Shown here piece after piece: positions 1 through 6,809 of a DNA stretch of 14,756 nucleotides. The notes below the pieces were generated by a model. That model was not told the DNA's origin, did no database searches, and saw only the letters and a list, made by a program, of their open reading frames with translations. Position numbers and translations under genes: made by a program. Position 1 is the stretch's first letter, and every line of letters begins with the position of its first letter. Origin of the DNA: Microbacterium sp. p3-SID336 (GTDB lineage: Bacteria > Actinomycetota > Actinomycetes > Actinomycetales > Microbacteriaceae); NCBI RefSeq assembly GCF_025143365.1, contig NZ_JALXPE010000081.1:1-14756 (forward strand), in the 5' to 3' direction.

Positions 1-680
1 CCGGCATGCCCGCGGTCCCGCCGCCGACCGACATCCGCGCCGCGCTGCTCGCCCGCATCGCCACGACCCCGCAGGACCGGGCCCCGGCGCCGGACCAGGA
101 CCACGGCCAGGACCAGGACCAGGACCAGCGCCCTGCCGAGCGCCCGGCGGCATCGGGGCCTGTCACGCCCCCCGCGCCCGAGGCCGCGCGCGGCGGCGGT
201 GACTCCGCGGTGAAGCCGGCCCGCCGCTGGACCCGCCTCGCGTTCGCGCTCGCCGCCTGCCTCGCGCTGCTGGTGGGCGTCGGCATCGGCGCCGTGGCCC
301 TGAACGAACAGCTCACCCGGCCCGCGAGCGTCGTCGCGCTGCAGGAGATCGAGTCCGCGGACGACGCCCAGCAGGCCATGGTCGAGCTCGACGACGGGGC
401 GACGGCGACCGCGCACTGGTCGGGCTCCGTCGGCAAGGCCGTTCTCGTCACGGACGGGCTCCCGCCGGCCGACGAGGGCCGGACGTACGAGATGTGGTTC
501 GTGCGCGGCGACAACCCGGTCGCCGCCGGCGTGTTCGACGTGGAGGACGGTTCCGCCACAGCACTGCTCGAGGGGGAGATGCAGGCGGGCGATGCGATCG
601 CCGTCACGGTCGAGCAGGAGGGCGGCTCCCCGGACGGGAAGCCCACCACCGACCCCGTGATCGTCATCCCCACCGCCTGA
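1..680 (+). CDS. RskA-type anti-sigma factor, C-terminal part (5' partial)
   Basis: Membrane-bound anti-sigma factor; family members hold an ECF sigma factor at the membrane until the extracytoplasmic part is processed. The reading frame is open to the left edge, so the N-terminal zinc-finger-like sigma-binding domain probably lies outside the window and the ATG at position 6 is unlikely to be the true start. Numbering from that ATG: residues 1-75 are a hydrophilic cytoplasmic linker, low in complexity and rich in Pro, Ala, Asp and Gln, with an Asp-Gln stretch at 31-41. Residues 78-99 are one transmembrane helix. Residues 105-224 form the extracytoplasmic RskA_C domain, with the characteristic 'LPPADEGRTYEMWFV' segment (152-166) and a conserved C-terminal 'DPVIVIPTA'-type end. 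The cognate sigma factor (SigK-like) would be expected just upstream. Family assignment is good; the name RskA versus another anti-sigma subclass is inference. Confidence 0.82.
   Translation, partial: GMPAVPPPTDIRAALLARIATTPQDRAPAPDQDHGQDQDQDQRPAERPAASGPVTPPAPEAARGGGDSAVKPARRWTRLAFALAACLALLVGVGIGAVALNEQLTRPASVVALQEIESADDAQQAMVELDDGATATAHWSGSVGKAVLVTDGLPPADEGRTYEMWFVRGDNPVAAGVFDVEDGSATALLEGEMQAGDAIAVTVEQEGGSPDGKPTTDPVIVIPTA
93..128 (+). repeat. Six-copy hexanucleotide tandem repeat (GACCAG-type)
   Basis: Six consecutive hexamers are visible: GACCAG, GACCAC, GGCCAG, GACCAG, GACCAG, GACCAG. They lie inside the anti-sigma factor gene, and in its frame they encode the Asp-Gln-rich stretch of the cytoplasmic linker. 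Because the unit is six bases, copy-number change would keep the frame and only alter linker length. Confidence 0.85.
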
Positions 681-697
681 GGCGCCGCACGCAGGCG

Positions 698-709
698 TAC
701 CCTGGAGGG
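698..709 (+). promoter_or_regulatory. Leaderless-type promoter -10 for the 710 gene
   Basis: TACCCT at 698-703 fits the actinobacterial -10 consensus TANNNT. Six bases (GGAGGG) then separate it from the ATG at 710, so a start seven bases after the hexamer would put +1 on the A of ATG. The GGAGG here is only one base from the ATG, too close to act as a normal ribosome binding site, which favours leaderless translation. No convincing -35 is seen. Confidence 0.55.
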
Positions 710-1339
710 ATGCCCGAGCAGCACCACAGGCCCGTGCGCCGTCCCTCCAGTTCCTTCGACAACATCGTGGGAGCCCACGACCCGGCCGAGGAGACCCGCG
801 TGGCCCATGCGACGGCGTCCGCCCTGCTGACCCGCGTGCGGGAGGACGAGAGCGGTGCGAGCGTGGAGCGCCTCATCGCGTTCACGAGCGAGCACGGGAT
901 CGACGAGATCGCGGAGCTCTGGTCGAAGGCGCCGTCGCGCACGCTGCCCGGGTCGCTGTGGCGGCTGTACGTGCTGCAGCTCGCGATCCACGGGGATCCG
1001 CGCATGGCGGCGCTGCTGTACGACCGTGGCCGGGTGGAGCTGTCGTCCGCCGATGCGGTGGTCGCCGGTGCTCCCGTGCCGGCGAGCCCCGACGAGCTGG
1101 TCGCCCTCATCGACACGATCCTGCGCGGCGCCTTCCGGGGCGACTTCGCGGTGGCGCTCGACAGGGCGGCGGCGTTCTGCCGCGTGCAGGCCTCGGGTGC
1201 CACGCACACCGCCGACGACTACGAGTCGACGGAGCCTGGCCGGGCGAGCGAGCTGACCACCCGGGCGCTGCGGTTGAGCAGCTATGCGCAGGACCTCACT
1301 GCCTCGGCAGTGCTGTGGCGCATGGGCGCTCTCGCCTGA
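710..1339 (+). CDS. Conserved actinobacterial hypothetical protein (209 aa)
   Basis: I recognise this as a protein common in Microbacterium and relatives, but no biochemical function is known to me. Similar proteins are, as I recall, sometimes labelled 'DNA-directed RNA polymerase subunit beta' in databases; nothing here resembles RpoB or RpoC, and that label should not be copied. The protein is soluble and mostly helical, with no signal peptide, membrane helix or zinc site. Landmarks: 'RRPSSSFDNIVG' at 10-21, a helical region 'EHGIDEIAELWSKAPSRTLPGSLWRLY' spanning about 61-87, and 'GDFAVALDRAAAFCRV' at 144-159. The ATG at 710 is chosen because a -10 hexamer sits six bases before it; a much longer in-frame opening upstream (from 494) would overlap the anti-sigma factor and is out of character. 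It is followed directly by tandem repeats that begin at its stop codon. Confidence 0.8.
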   Translation: MPEQHHRPVRRPSSSFDNIVGAHDPAEETRVAHATASALLTRVREDESGASVERLIAFTSEHGIDEIAELWSKAPSRTLPGSLWRLYVLQLAIHGDPRMAALLYDRGRVELSSADAVVAGAPVPASPDELVALIDTILRGAFRGDFAVALDRAAAFCRVQASGATHTADDYESTEPGRASELTTRALRLSSYAQDLTASAVLWRMGALA

Positions 1340-1415
1340 CATCGGCGCTCGGGCCTGATGTGCGGGCGGTCCGTCCTGATGTGCGGGCGGTCCGTCCTGA
1401 TGTACGGCGCTCGGG
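1335..1415 (+). repeat. Four tandem units of 19-21 bases starting on the stop codon
   Basis: Units lie at 1335-1353, 1354-1374, 1375-1395 and 1396-1415, each beginning CCTGA. The two middle units are identical 21-mers (CCTGATGT then GCGGGCGGTCCGT). The two outer units share the other ending, CGGCGCTCGGG. A fifth start, CCTGG, follows at 1416. The first unit contains the TGA stop of the 710 gene. The unit structure is directly visible; its role is unknown. Confidence 0.85.
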
Positions 1416-1599
1416 CCTGGCATGGCGTGACCGCTGGCCCGCCGCCGCAGCCCGGACAGAGAAAGACCGGGCCGCAAGAACGCCTCTCGGCGGAAGGCCG
1501 CTCGCAGCGGCGAAAATTGGAGCCCGGGGTTATGCGGCCCGGCCACTCCAGTGTAACGCGGCGCCGCGGCAGGTATTCCCGGCGCTCTAGGCTCGTGGC
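1340..1599. other. 260-base intergenic region between the 710 gene and pabC
   Basis: It opens with the tandem repeats (to 1415). There is then a hairpin at 1447-1475: nine-base arms with one A-C mismatch around an A-rich 11-base loop. A second, short hairpin lies at 1497-1511 (GCCGCT / AGCGGC), followed by GAAAATTGG, the only AT-richer patch. Neither hairpin is followed by a T tract on the plus strand, so factor-independent termination is doubtful. The region ends in the pabC -10 hexamer. Open frames crossing it on either strand look like high-GC shadows. Confidence 0.5.
1588..1599 (+). promoter_or_regulatory. Leaderless-type promoter -10 for pabC
   Basis: TAGGCT at 1588-1593 fits TANNNT and is followed by exactly six bases (CGTGGC) before the ATG at 1600. 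There is no Shine-Dalgarno sequence upstream of this ATG, in keeping with transcription starting on the A of the start codon. Confidence 0.58.
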
Positions 1600-2484
1600 A
1601 TGACCCGTCGCTTCGCCCTCATGATCGATCCCGTCGCTGCCGACGTGCAGCGCGACGACTACACCGACACGTTCACGCAGGTGGACGCGGCAGCGCCCGC
1701 CCTCAGCGTCGGCGAGCTCAGCACGCAGCGCGGCGACGGGGTGTTCGAGTCGATCGGCGTGGTCGACGGTCATGCGCAGGAGGTCGTGCCGCATCTGGAG
1801 CGCCTCGCGCATTCGGCGCGGCTCTGCGACCTCCCCGTGCCCAACCTCGAGCAGTGGCGGCAGGCCGTGCAGCAGGCCGCAGCGCAGCTCGACGCGGGGG
1901 AGTCCGTGATCAAGCTCATCCTCAGTCGTGGCGTGGAGCACGGACCGACGCCCACGGCCTGGGTGACGGCGGCTCCCGCGGCGGACTTCTCTGCGGTGCG
2001 GCGTGACGGTGTGCGCGTGGTCACCCTCGACCGCGGGTACGACCTCGGGGCGGCCGAGCGTGCGCCGTGGCTGCTGCTCGGGGCGAAGACGCTGTCCTAC
2101 GCGGTGAACATGGCGGCGCTGCGGGAGGCCAGGCGCCGCGGGGCGGACGACGCGATCTTCCTGTCCAGTGACGGCTTCGTGTTGGAGGCGCCGACCGCCT
2201 CGCTGATCCTGCGGTTCGGCGACCGCTTCACGACTCCGGCGCCGAACGGCGGCATCCTGCACGGCACCACGCAGCTCAGCGTGTACGACCACCTGCTCGC
2301 CCGTGGGTTCGAGGTCGGGTACGACCGCATCCCCGCCTCCGACCTGGGGAGGGCGGATGCGGCATGGCTGGTGTCGAGCGTGCGGCTCGCGGCCGCGATC
2401 ACCGCGGTCGACGGCGAGCCGCTCCCGGTGGATGCGGAGCTGACGGCCGAGCTCAACGCGTACCTGCTCTCCCCGCGCGACTGA
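1600..2484 (+). CDS. pabC: Aminodeoxychorismate lyase-like class IV PLP enzyme
   Basis: Fold-type IV pyridoxal-phosphate enzyme of the branched-chain aminotransferase / 4-amino-4-deoxychorismate lyase family. The lyase removes pyruvate from aminodeoxychorismate to give p-aminobenzoate for folate synthesis in the cytosol. Visible marks over 294 residues: 'GDGVFES' at 45-51, the likely PLP lysine K163 in 'LLGAKTLSYAVNMAALREA', 'GADDAIFLSSDGFVLEAPTAS' starting at 181 with the conserved Glu at 196, and the phosphate-binding 'GILHGTT' at 218-224. The lysine, glutamate and glycine-rich segments are all intact and the length is normal. Family members with lyase, D-amino acid aminotransferase or branched-chain specificity are hard to separate by eye, so the pabC call is probable rather than certain. 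It ends convergent with pstB across a shared hairpin. Confidence 0.78.
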   Translation: MTRRFALMIDPVAADVQRDDYTDTFTQVDAAAPALSVGELSTQRGDGVFESIGVVDGHAQEVVPHLERLAHSARLCDLPVPNLEQWRQAVQQAAAQLDAGESVIKLILSRGVEHGPTPTAWVTAAPAADFSAVRRDGVRVVTLDRGYDLGAAERAPWLLLGAKTLSYAVNMAALREARRRGADDAIFLSSDGFVLEAPTASLILRFGDRFTTPAPNGGILHGTTQLSVYDHLLARGFEVGYDRIPASDLGRADAAWLVSSVRLAAAITAVDGEPLPVDAELTAELNAYLLSPRD

Positions 2485-2497
2485 TCCCCTGCGGACG

Positions 2498-2535
2498 ACG
2501 AGGGGCCCGGATGCCGTGGCACCCGGGCCCCTCGT
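2498..2535. terminator. Bidirectional hairpin between convergent pabC and pstB
   Basis: Two 18-base arms, 2498-2515 (ACGAGGGGCCCGGATGCC) and 2518-2535 (GGCACCCGGGCCCCTCGT), pair with a single A-C mismatch around a two-base centre. It lies 13 bases past the pabC stop and 11 bases past the pstB stop, so it can end both transcripts. Neither side has a T tract, as is common for actinobacterial terminators. Confidence 0.82.
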
Positions 2536-2546
2536 GGCCGTGCGGT

Positions 2547-3326
2547 TCAGCCGAAGCGGCCGGAGACGTAGTCCTCCGTGGCCTGCACGGACGGGGTCGT
2601 GAAGATCGACGTGGTGTCGTCGTACTCGATCAGCTTGCCGGGCTTGCCGGTGCCGGCGATGTTGAAGAAGGCGGTCTTGTCGGAGACGCGGCTCGCCTGC
2701 TGCATGTTGTGCGTGACGATCACGATCGTGAACTCGTTCTTCAGCTCGCCGATCAGCTCCTCGATGGCGTAGGTGGAGATCGGGTCGAGCGCCGAGCAGG
2801 GCTCGTCCATCAGCAGCACCTCGGGGGAGACGGCGATCGCGCGGGCGATGCACAGGCGCTGCTGCTGGCCGCCGGACAGGCCCGAGCCCGGACGGTCGAG
2901 ACGGTCCTTGACCTCGTTCCACAGGTTCGCGCCGGTGAGGGACTTCTCGACCAGGTCGTCCTGGTCGCTCTTGGACATGCGGCTGTTGTTGAGCTTCACA
3001 CCCGCGAGCACGTTCTCCTTGATCGACATCGTGGGGAACGGGTTCGGGCGCTGGAACACCATGCCCACCTGGCGGCGCACCAGCACCGGGTCGACCCCGG
3101 GGCCGTAGAGGTCCTTGCCGTCGAGCAGCACCTCGCCCTCCACGCGCGCGCCGGGGATGACCTCGTGCATGCGGTTGAGCGTGCGGAGGAACGTGGACTT
3201 GCCGCAGCCGGACGGGCCGATGAAGGCGGTGACGCTGCGCGGCTGGATGTCGAGGGACACGCCCTCCACGGCGAGGAAGCTGCCGTAGTAGACGTTGAGG
3301 TCGTTGACTTCGATGCTCTTGGACAC
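2547..3326 (-). CDS. pstB: Phosphate ABC transporter ATP-binding protein PstB
   Basis: ATPase of the PstSCAB high-affinity phosphate importer; a dimer on the cytoplasmic face of PstA and PstC hydrolyses ATP to drive phosphate uptake. All ABC motifs are intact in 259 residues, the usual length: Walker A 'GPSGCGKST' at 37-45, Q-loop glutamine 92 in '[11 protein letters not shown]', signature 'LSGGQQQR' at 150-157, Walker B 'VLLMDEP' at 170-176 and switch histidine 206. The D-loop 'SALDPIST' and the '[10 protein letters not shown]' stretch are typical of PstB. The start is a GTG at 3326, preceded by AGGAA five bases upstream. It is the last gene of the operon, 28 bases after pstA, and ends at the shared hairpin. 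Confidence 0.96.
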   Translation of the reverse strand: MSKSIEVNDLNVYYGSFLAVEGVSLDIQPRSVTAFIGPSGCGKSTFLRTLNRMHEVIPGARVEGEVLLDGKDLYGPGVDPVLVRRQVGMVFQRPNPFPTMSIKENVLAGVKLNNSRMSKSDQDDLVEKSLTGANLWNEVKDRLDRPGSGLSGGQQQRLCIARAIAVSPEVLLMDEPCSALDPISTYAIEELIGELKNEFTIVIVTHNMQQASRVSDKTAFFNIAGTGKPGKLIEYDDTTSIFTTPSVQATEDYVSGRFG

Positions 3327-3354
3327 GTGGATTCCTGTTCTGAGGTTCGGGCGC

Positions 3355-4452
3355 TCAGCGGCCGGAGAGTTTCGGGGCGAACCACTTCGCGATGAGACGC
3401 GCGAGCAGGTTCAGCACCATGACGATGAGGATCAGGGTGAGGGCGGCGGCCCAGGCGCGCGCGACGGCGGCGTCGGGGTTGGTGCCCTGGTTCATGTACT
3501 GGTTGTAGGCGAACACCGGCAGTGTCATCATCTGCCCGTCGAAGATGTTCGTGTTCAGGCTCTGGGTGAACCCGGCGGTCAGGAGCAGCGGGGCGGTCTC
3601 GCCGATCACGCGGGAGATGGCGAGCATGACCGAGGTCATGATGCCGGCGATCGAGGTGGGCAGCACGACCTTGAGGATCGTCAGCCACTTCGGCACGCCG
3701 AGGGCGTAGGAGGCCTCGCGGAGTTCGTTCGGGACGATGCGGAGCAACTCCTCGCTGCCGCGGACGACGACGGGCGTCATCAGCACGGCCAGAGCGAGAG
3801 CGCCCATGAATCCCATCGAGATGCCGGGGCGGATCAGCAGAGCGAAGACGGCGTAGATGAACAGACCGGCGACGATCGACGGGATGCCGGTCATCACGTC
3901 GACGAAGAAGGTGATGGCCTTCGCGATCTTGCCCCGGCCGTACTCGACGAGGTAGATCGACGTCATCAGGCCGATCGGCACGGAGATGATCGTGGCGGTC
4001 AGCGTGATCAGCACGGTGCCCCAGATCGCGTGCACGATGCCTCCGCCGTCGCCCACGACGTTGCGCATCGAGTAGGAGAAGAACTCGGCGTCGAAGCGCT
4101 CGATGCCGTTGGCGACCACGGTCCACAGCAGCGAGACGAGCGGCAGCAGCGCGATCAGGAACGCGGTCGCCACGAGGGCGGTCATCAGGCGATCCACGGC
4201 CTTGCGACGGCTCTCGGCGATCGCGGAGATCACCGTGATGATCACCATGTAGAGCAGGATGCCGACGATCACCGTGCCGGCGATGTTGAAGTCGGCGAGC
4301 GGGGTGTCGGAGCCGGCGGCCGCGACACCGAAGACCGCGGCGGACACGACGAACGAGATGCCGAGGAGGGCCCAGGGCGCCCACTTCGGCAGTCGGCCCG
4401 CGGTGAGCGCGGTGCTGGTCGAGGACGCGGGGGCGTGGGTGAGGACGGTCAT
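3355..4452 (-). CDS. pstA: Phosphate ABC transporter permease PstA
   Basis: Second permease subunit of the phosphate importer; with PstC it forms the membrane channel that receives phosphate from PstS and contacts PstB. From the ATG at 4452 it has 365 residues. Hydrophobic segments lie near 27-46, 56-78, 92-114, 142-165, 178-205, 213-231, 266-288 and 335-355. The cytoplasmic coupling (EAA-type) loop is visible around 234-262 as '[20 protein letters not shown]'. The first two segments are extra compared with the six-helix core of short PstA proteins. The chosen ATG lies one base after the pstC stop, with GGGAG upstream inside pstC, so translation is probably coupled; a longer in-frame opening to 4509 would overlap pstC and is rejected. 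Confidence 0.94.
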   Translation of the reverse strand: MTVLTHAPASSTSTALTAGRLPKWAPWALLGISFVVSAAVFGVAAAGSDTPLADFNIAGTVIVGILLYMVIITVISAIAESRRKAVDRLMTALVATAFLIALLPLVSLLWTVVANGIERFDAEFFSYSMRNVVGDGGGIVHAIWGTVLITLTATIISVPIGLMTSIYLVEYGRGKIAKAITFFVDVMTGIPSIVAGLFIYAVFALLIRPGISMGFMGALALAVLMTPVVVRGSEELLRIVPNELREASYALGVPKWLTILKVVLPTSIAGIMTSVMLAISRVIGETAPLLLTAGFTQSLNTNIFDGQMMTLPVFAYNQYMNQGTNPDAAVARAWAAALTLILIVMVLNLLARLIAKWFAPKLSGR

Positions 4453-4453
4453 G

Positions 4454-5437
4454 TCAGTTCGCTCCCGAGAACTCGGCGCGGCGGGCGACGATCCAGCGCG
4501 CCAGCGCATTGACGGCGAAGGTCACGACGAACAGGATCAGGCCGGTCGCGATGAGCGTGTTGACCCCGGTCCCGTGCGCCTCGGGGAAGGCGAGGGCGAT
4601 GTTCGCGGGGATCGGGGTGGGGTTCGTGGCGGTCAGCACGAGGAAGCTGACGACCGCCGAGGGGGAGAGCACCATGGTCACGGCCATGGTCTCGCCGAGT
4701 GCCCGGCCGAGCGCGAGCATCGCGGCGGACACCATGCCGCCGCGGGCGAAGGGGAGCACAGCCATGCGGACCATCTCCCAGCGCGTGGAGCCGAGGGCGA
4801 GGGCGGCCTCCTCGTGCAGCTTCGGGGTCTGCAGGAAGACCTCGCGGCAGATCGCCGTCATGATCGGGATGCACATCACCGCGAGCACGAGGGCGGCGGT
4901 GAGGATCGTCTTCCCGGTCGCGGAGACCTGTCCTCCGAAGAACGGCACCCAGGACGCGTTCTCGTTGAGCCAGACGTAGATCGGCTGCAGCATCGGGGCG
5001 AGCACGAGGCCGCCCCAGAGGCCGAAGACCACCGAGGGCACGGCGGCGAGCAGGTCGATGATGTACCCGAGGATCGCGGCGAGCCGGCGGTGGGCGTAGT
5101 GCGAGATGAACAGCGCGATGCCGATGGCGATCGGCGCGGCGATGAGCAGGGCGATGAAGGACGCCCACAGGGTGCCGAAGACGAGCGGCCAGACGTAGGT
5201 CCAGAACGACTCGCCGCGGAGGATGTGGTTGTCCGTGGTGTCGAGCTGGAACGCCGGAAGGCTCTGGATGACAAGGAAGGCGGCGACGAGCGCGAGGACG
5301 ATGAGGATGATGATCCCCGCCCCGAGCGCGGTGCCGGAGAACACCCGGTCGCCGAGTCGCTGCTTCGCCTTGATCGGTGCGGGCGGCGCCGGTGTCGGTG
5401 CCGGTGCCGTTGTCGGCTCCTGCGCGGTCGTGCTCAT
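4454..5437 (-). CDS. pstC: Phosphate ABC transporter permease PstC
   Basis: First permease subunit of the phosphate importer, an integral membrane protein pairing with PstA. From the ATG at 5437 it has 327 residues. Residues 1-22 are an Ala/Pro/Thr-rich cytoplasmic tail. Membrane segments lie near 35-60, 86-112, 121-148, 173-197, 232-256 and 294-316, the expected six. The coupling loop 'EEAALALGSTRWEMVRMAVLP' starts at 209 and fits the EAA motif. AGGGAG lies three bases before the ATG; a possible upstream extension to 5521 would translate the intergenic hairpin and is not credible. It follows pstS after 106 bases and runs into pstA with one base between stop and start. Confidence 0.94.
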   Translation of the reverse strand: MSTTAQEPTTAPAPTPAPPAPIKAKQRLGDRVFSGTALGAGIIILIVLALVAAFLVIQSLPAFQLDTTDNHILRGESFWTYVWPLVFGTLWASFIALLIAAPIAIGIALFISHYAHRRLAAILGYIIDLLAAVPSVVFGLWGGLVLAPMLQPIYVWLNENASWVPFFGGQVSATGKTILTAALVLAVMCIPIMTAICREVFLQTPKLHEEAALALGSTRWEMVRMAVLPFARGGMVSAAMLALGRALGETMAVTMVLSPSAVVSFLVLTATNPTPIPANIALAFPEAHGTGVNTLIATGLILFVVTFAVNALARWIVARRAEFSGAN

Positions 5438-5489
5438 GATCTCCCTGTTTCGGGCCGGGTGGAGATGGATCGGGTGCTGACCCGGCGGA

Positions 5490-5519
5490 GCCCCCGCGCC
5501 CGGTTCGGGACGCGGGGGC
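5490..5519 (-). terminator. Strong hairpin in the pstS-pstC gap (attenuator or mRNA stabiliser)
   Basis: Outer arms GCCCCCGCG (5490-5498) and CGCGGGGGC (5511-5519) pair perfectly, and an inner CCCG / CGGG stem (5499-5502 with 5506-5509) closes a GTT loop; a single A at 5510 bulges. It sits 25 bases after the pstS stop and 52 bases before the pstC start. No T tract follows in the direction of transcription. It could partly stop transcription or protect the 3' end of a pstS-only message, giving more binding protein than permease. Confidence 0.7.
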
Positions 5520-5543
5520 ACCGTCGTCAGCGGATCGGCAGGA

Positions 5544-6647
5544 TCAGCCGACCTGGATCAGGTCGATCGCGGCCTGGACCTGCTCGCGCAGGCCGTCCGA
5601 GATCGGGGCGCTGCCGGCGTTCTCGGCGGCGGCGTCCTGACCCTCGGCGCTCGCGATGTACGTGAAGTACGACTTCACGAGCTCCGCGACGTTGCTGTCC
5701 TCGTACTGCTCGCAGCCGATGAGGTAGCTGACCAGGGCGATCGGGTACGCGCCGTCCGCGGCAGCGGCCGGGTCGACGTCGAAGACGAGGTCGCCCTCGC
5801 CGCGGCCCTCGGCGAGCGGCGAGCCCTCGACGAGCTTCGCGGCGGCCTCTGCCGAGTAGGAGACGAAGTCCTCGCCGACGCCCACGGCGACCTGGCCGAG
5901 GCCGTCCGCCTGCGAGGCGTCGAGGAAGCCGATGGCGCCGTTGCCGGCGGTGAGGGCCTGCTTCACGCCCGAGGTGCCCTGTGCGGCCTCGCCGCCCTGG
6001 ATCGGCCACTCGTCCGAGACCTCGTAGGTCCACACGTCCGGAGCGGTCGCGCTGAGGTACTTGGTGAAGGTCTCCTGCGTGCCGGAGGGGTCGGAGCGGT
6101 GCACGGGCGAGATCGCCAGGTCGGGCAGTTCGACGCCTTCGTTGAGCGCGGCGATCGCCGCGTCGTTCCAGTTGGTGATCGTGCCGGCGAAGATGCCGGC
6201 GATCGTGGCGGCGTCGAGGTTCAGCGTGTCGATGCCCTCGAGGTTGAAGGCCACGGCGACCGGGGAGATGTAGAGCGGGACCTCGACGATGTCGTCGCTG
6301 GTGCAGGCGCCGAAGCCGCCGGCGGCGATCTCCTCGTCGTTGAACGCCCGGTCGGAGCCGATGAAGTTGCTGCCGCCCTCGAGGAAGTTCTCGCGACCGG
6401 TACCGGAGCCGGTGGGCTCGTAGTTGACGGTCACGTCGGGGTTGGCGGTCTGGAAGGCGGCGACCCAGGCCTCCTGGGCGGCGGTCTGCGAGGACGCGCC
6501 GGTCGCGTCGATCGTGCCGGAGAGCGTGGACTCCGAGGGCTCGTCGCTGGAGCCGCCGGTTCCGCCTTCGTTCGCGGCACAGCCGGCGAGTGCGAGAGCG
6601 GCGACGGCGCCGATGGCGCCGATTCGTGCGATTCGGGAGATCTTCAC
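5544..6647 (-). CDS. pstS: Phosphate-binding lipoprotein PstS
   Basis: Extracytoplasmic substrate-binding protein of the phosphate importer; it captures phosphate outside the membrane and delivers it to PstCA. The start is a GTG at 6647, with AAGGA six to seven bases upstream. A lipoprotein signal runs from residue 1 with lipobox 'LAGC' and lipid-bearing Cys23, followed by a Gly/Ser-rich tether to about residue 40. The mature domain shows 'GASSQTAAQEAW' (50-61), 'GSGTGRENF' (80-88), 'GSDR' (97-100) and 'HRSDPSGTQETF' (183-194), which supply the phosphate ligands in this family. Two cysteines, in 'GACTSDD' and 'LIGCEQYE', may form a disulfide. Length (367 residues) is normal. A longer opening to 6695 lacks a sensible start region. 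Confidence 0.95.
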   Translation of the reverse strand: MKISRIARIGAIGAVAALALAGCAANEGGTGGSSDEPSESTLSGTIDATGASSQTAAQEAWVAAFQTANPDVTVNYEPTGSGTGRENFLEGGSNFIGSDRAFNDEEIAAGGFGACTSDDIVEVPLYISPVAVAFNLEGIDTLNLDAATIAGIFAGTITNWNDAAIAALNEGVELPDLAISPVHRSDPSGTQETFTKYLSATAPDVWTYEVSDEWPIQGGEAAQGTSGVKQALTAGNGAIGFLDASQADGLGQVAVGVGEDFVSYSAEAAAKLVEGSPLAEGRGEGDLVFDVDPAAAADGAYPIALVSYLIGCEQYEDSNVAELVKSYFTYIASAEGQDAAAENAGSAPISDGLREQVQAAIDLIQVG

Positions 6648-6699
6648 TGTGGATCCTTCGATCTTTGATGGGGTGGGGCCCGGTGCAGGGCACACAGTG

Positions 6700-6705
6700 A
6701 CGCTA
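6700..6705 (-). promoter_or_regulatory. Predicted pstS -10 element
   Basis: Reading on the minus strand, TAGCGT at 6705-6700 fits TANNNT and would start transcription near 6693, giving a leader of about 46 bases with a good ribosome binding site. Seventeen bases upstream, the -35 position (6728-6723) reads AGAGTC, a poor match, as expected for an activator-dependent promoter. The PHO box ends five bases further upstream. Confidence 0.5.
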
Positions 6706-6732
6706 GGGGCGACGGTTAACGAGACTCTCCCG

Positions 6733-6754
6733 CGCAGGTGAACGGCAGGTGAAC
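6733..6754 (-). promoter_or_regulatory. PHO box (two 11-base direct repeats) upstream of pstS
   Basis: On the minus strand the units GTTCACCTGCC (6754-6744) and GTTCACCTGCG (6743-6733) follow each other without a gap and differ at one base. This is the direct-repeat GTTCACC architecture known for Streptomyces PhoP and related RegX3 sites. A degenerate third unit may precede it, and GTTAACC appears at 6720-6714, 23 bases downstream of the second unit start. The position next to the predicted -35 suits activation under phosphate limitation. Confidence 0.85.
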
Positions 6755-6809
6755 GACCGGCGACTCTCTGGGGGCGATCCCAGGTGCCGACAGGGCACGC
6801 GGCGTGCGC
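6755..6809. other. Gap between the mutT1 stop and the pstS PHO box
   Basis: It holds three small overlapping or adjacent hairpins: 6768-6783 (CTGGG / CCCAG), 6784-6798 (GTGCC / GGCAC) and 6795-6807 (GCACG / CGTGC). None has a T tract. They could weakly end the ppk1-mutT1 transcript, but I would not call a firm terminator, so read-through into pstS remains possible. Confidence 0.35.

Noticed and set aside
1512..1560. Possible tRNA or small RNA near the AT-richer patch
   Set aside because: No cloverleaf can be drawn and no conserved T-loop is present; only an intergenic hairpin and promoter region.
855..1590. Alternative plus-strand frames within the 710 gene
   Set aside because: Arg/Ser/Pro-rich translations with no start signal; shadows of the 209-residue protein.
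1282..2922. Long minus-strand open frame opposite pabC
   Set aside because: It runs antisense through pabC and into pstB, its sequence is Arg/Gly/His-rich with no domain, and it has no ribosome binding site; a high-GC shadow.
2996..4384. 462-codon minus-strand frame overlapping pstA and pstB
   Set aside because: Same strand but another frame of two certain genes; composition almost entirely Arg, Asp, His and Ala. Not coding.
4453..4509. Longer pstA start at 4509
   Set aside because: It would overlap the end of pstC by more than 50 bases and adds an Arg/Ser-rich stretch; the ATG one base after the pstC stop is far more likely.
3295..5665. Two long plus-strand frames antisense to pstA and pstC
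   Set aside because: Asp/Glu/Gly/Arg-rich low-complexity translations typical of the opposite strand of membrane protein genes in high-GC DNA; no promoter or ribosome binding site.
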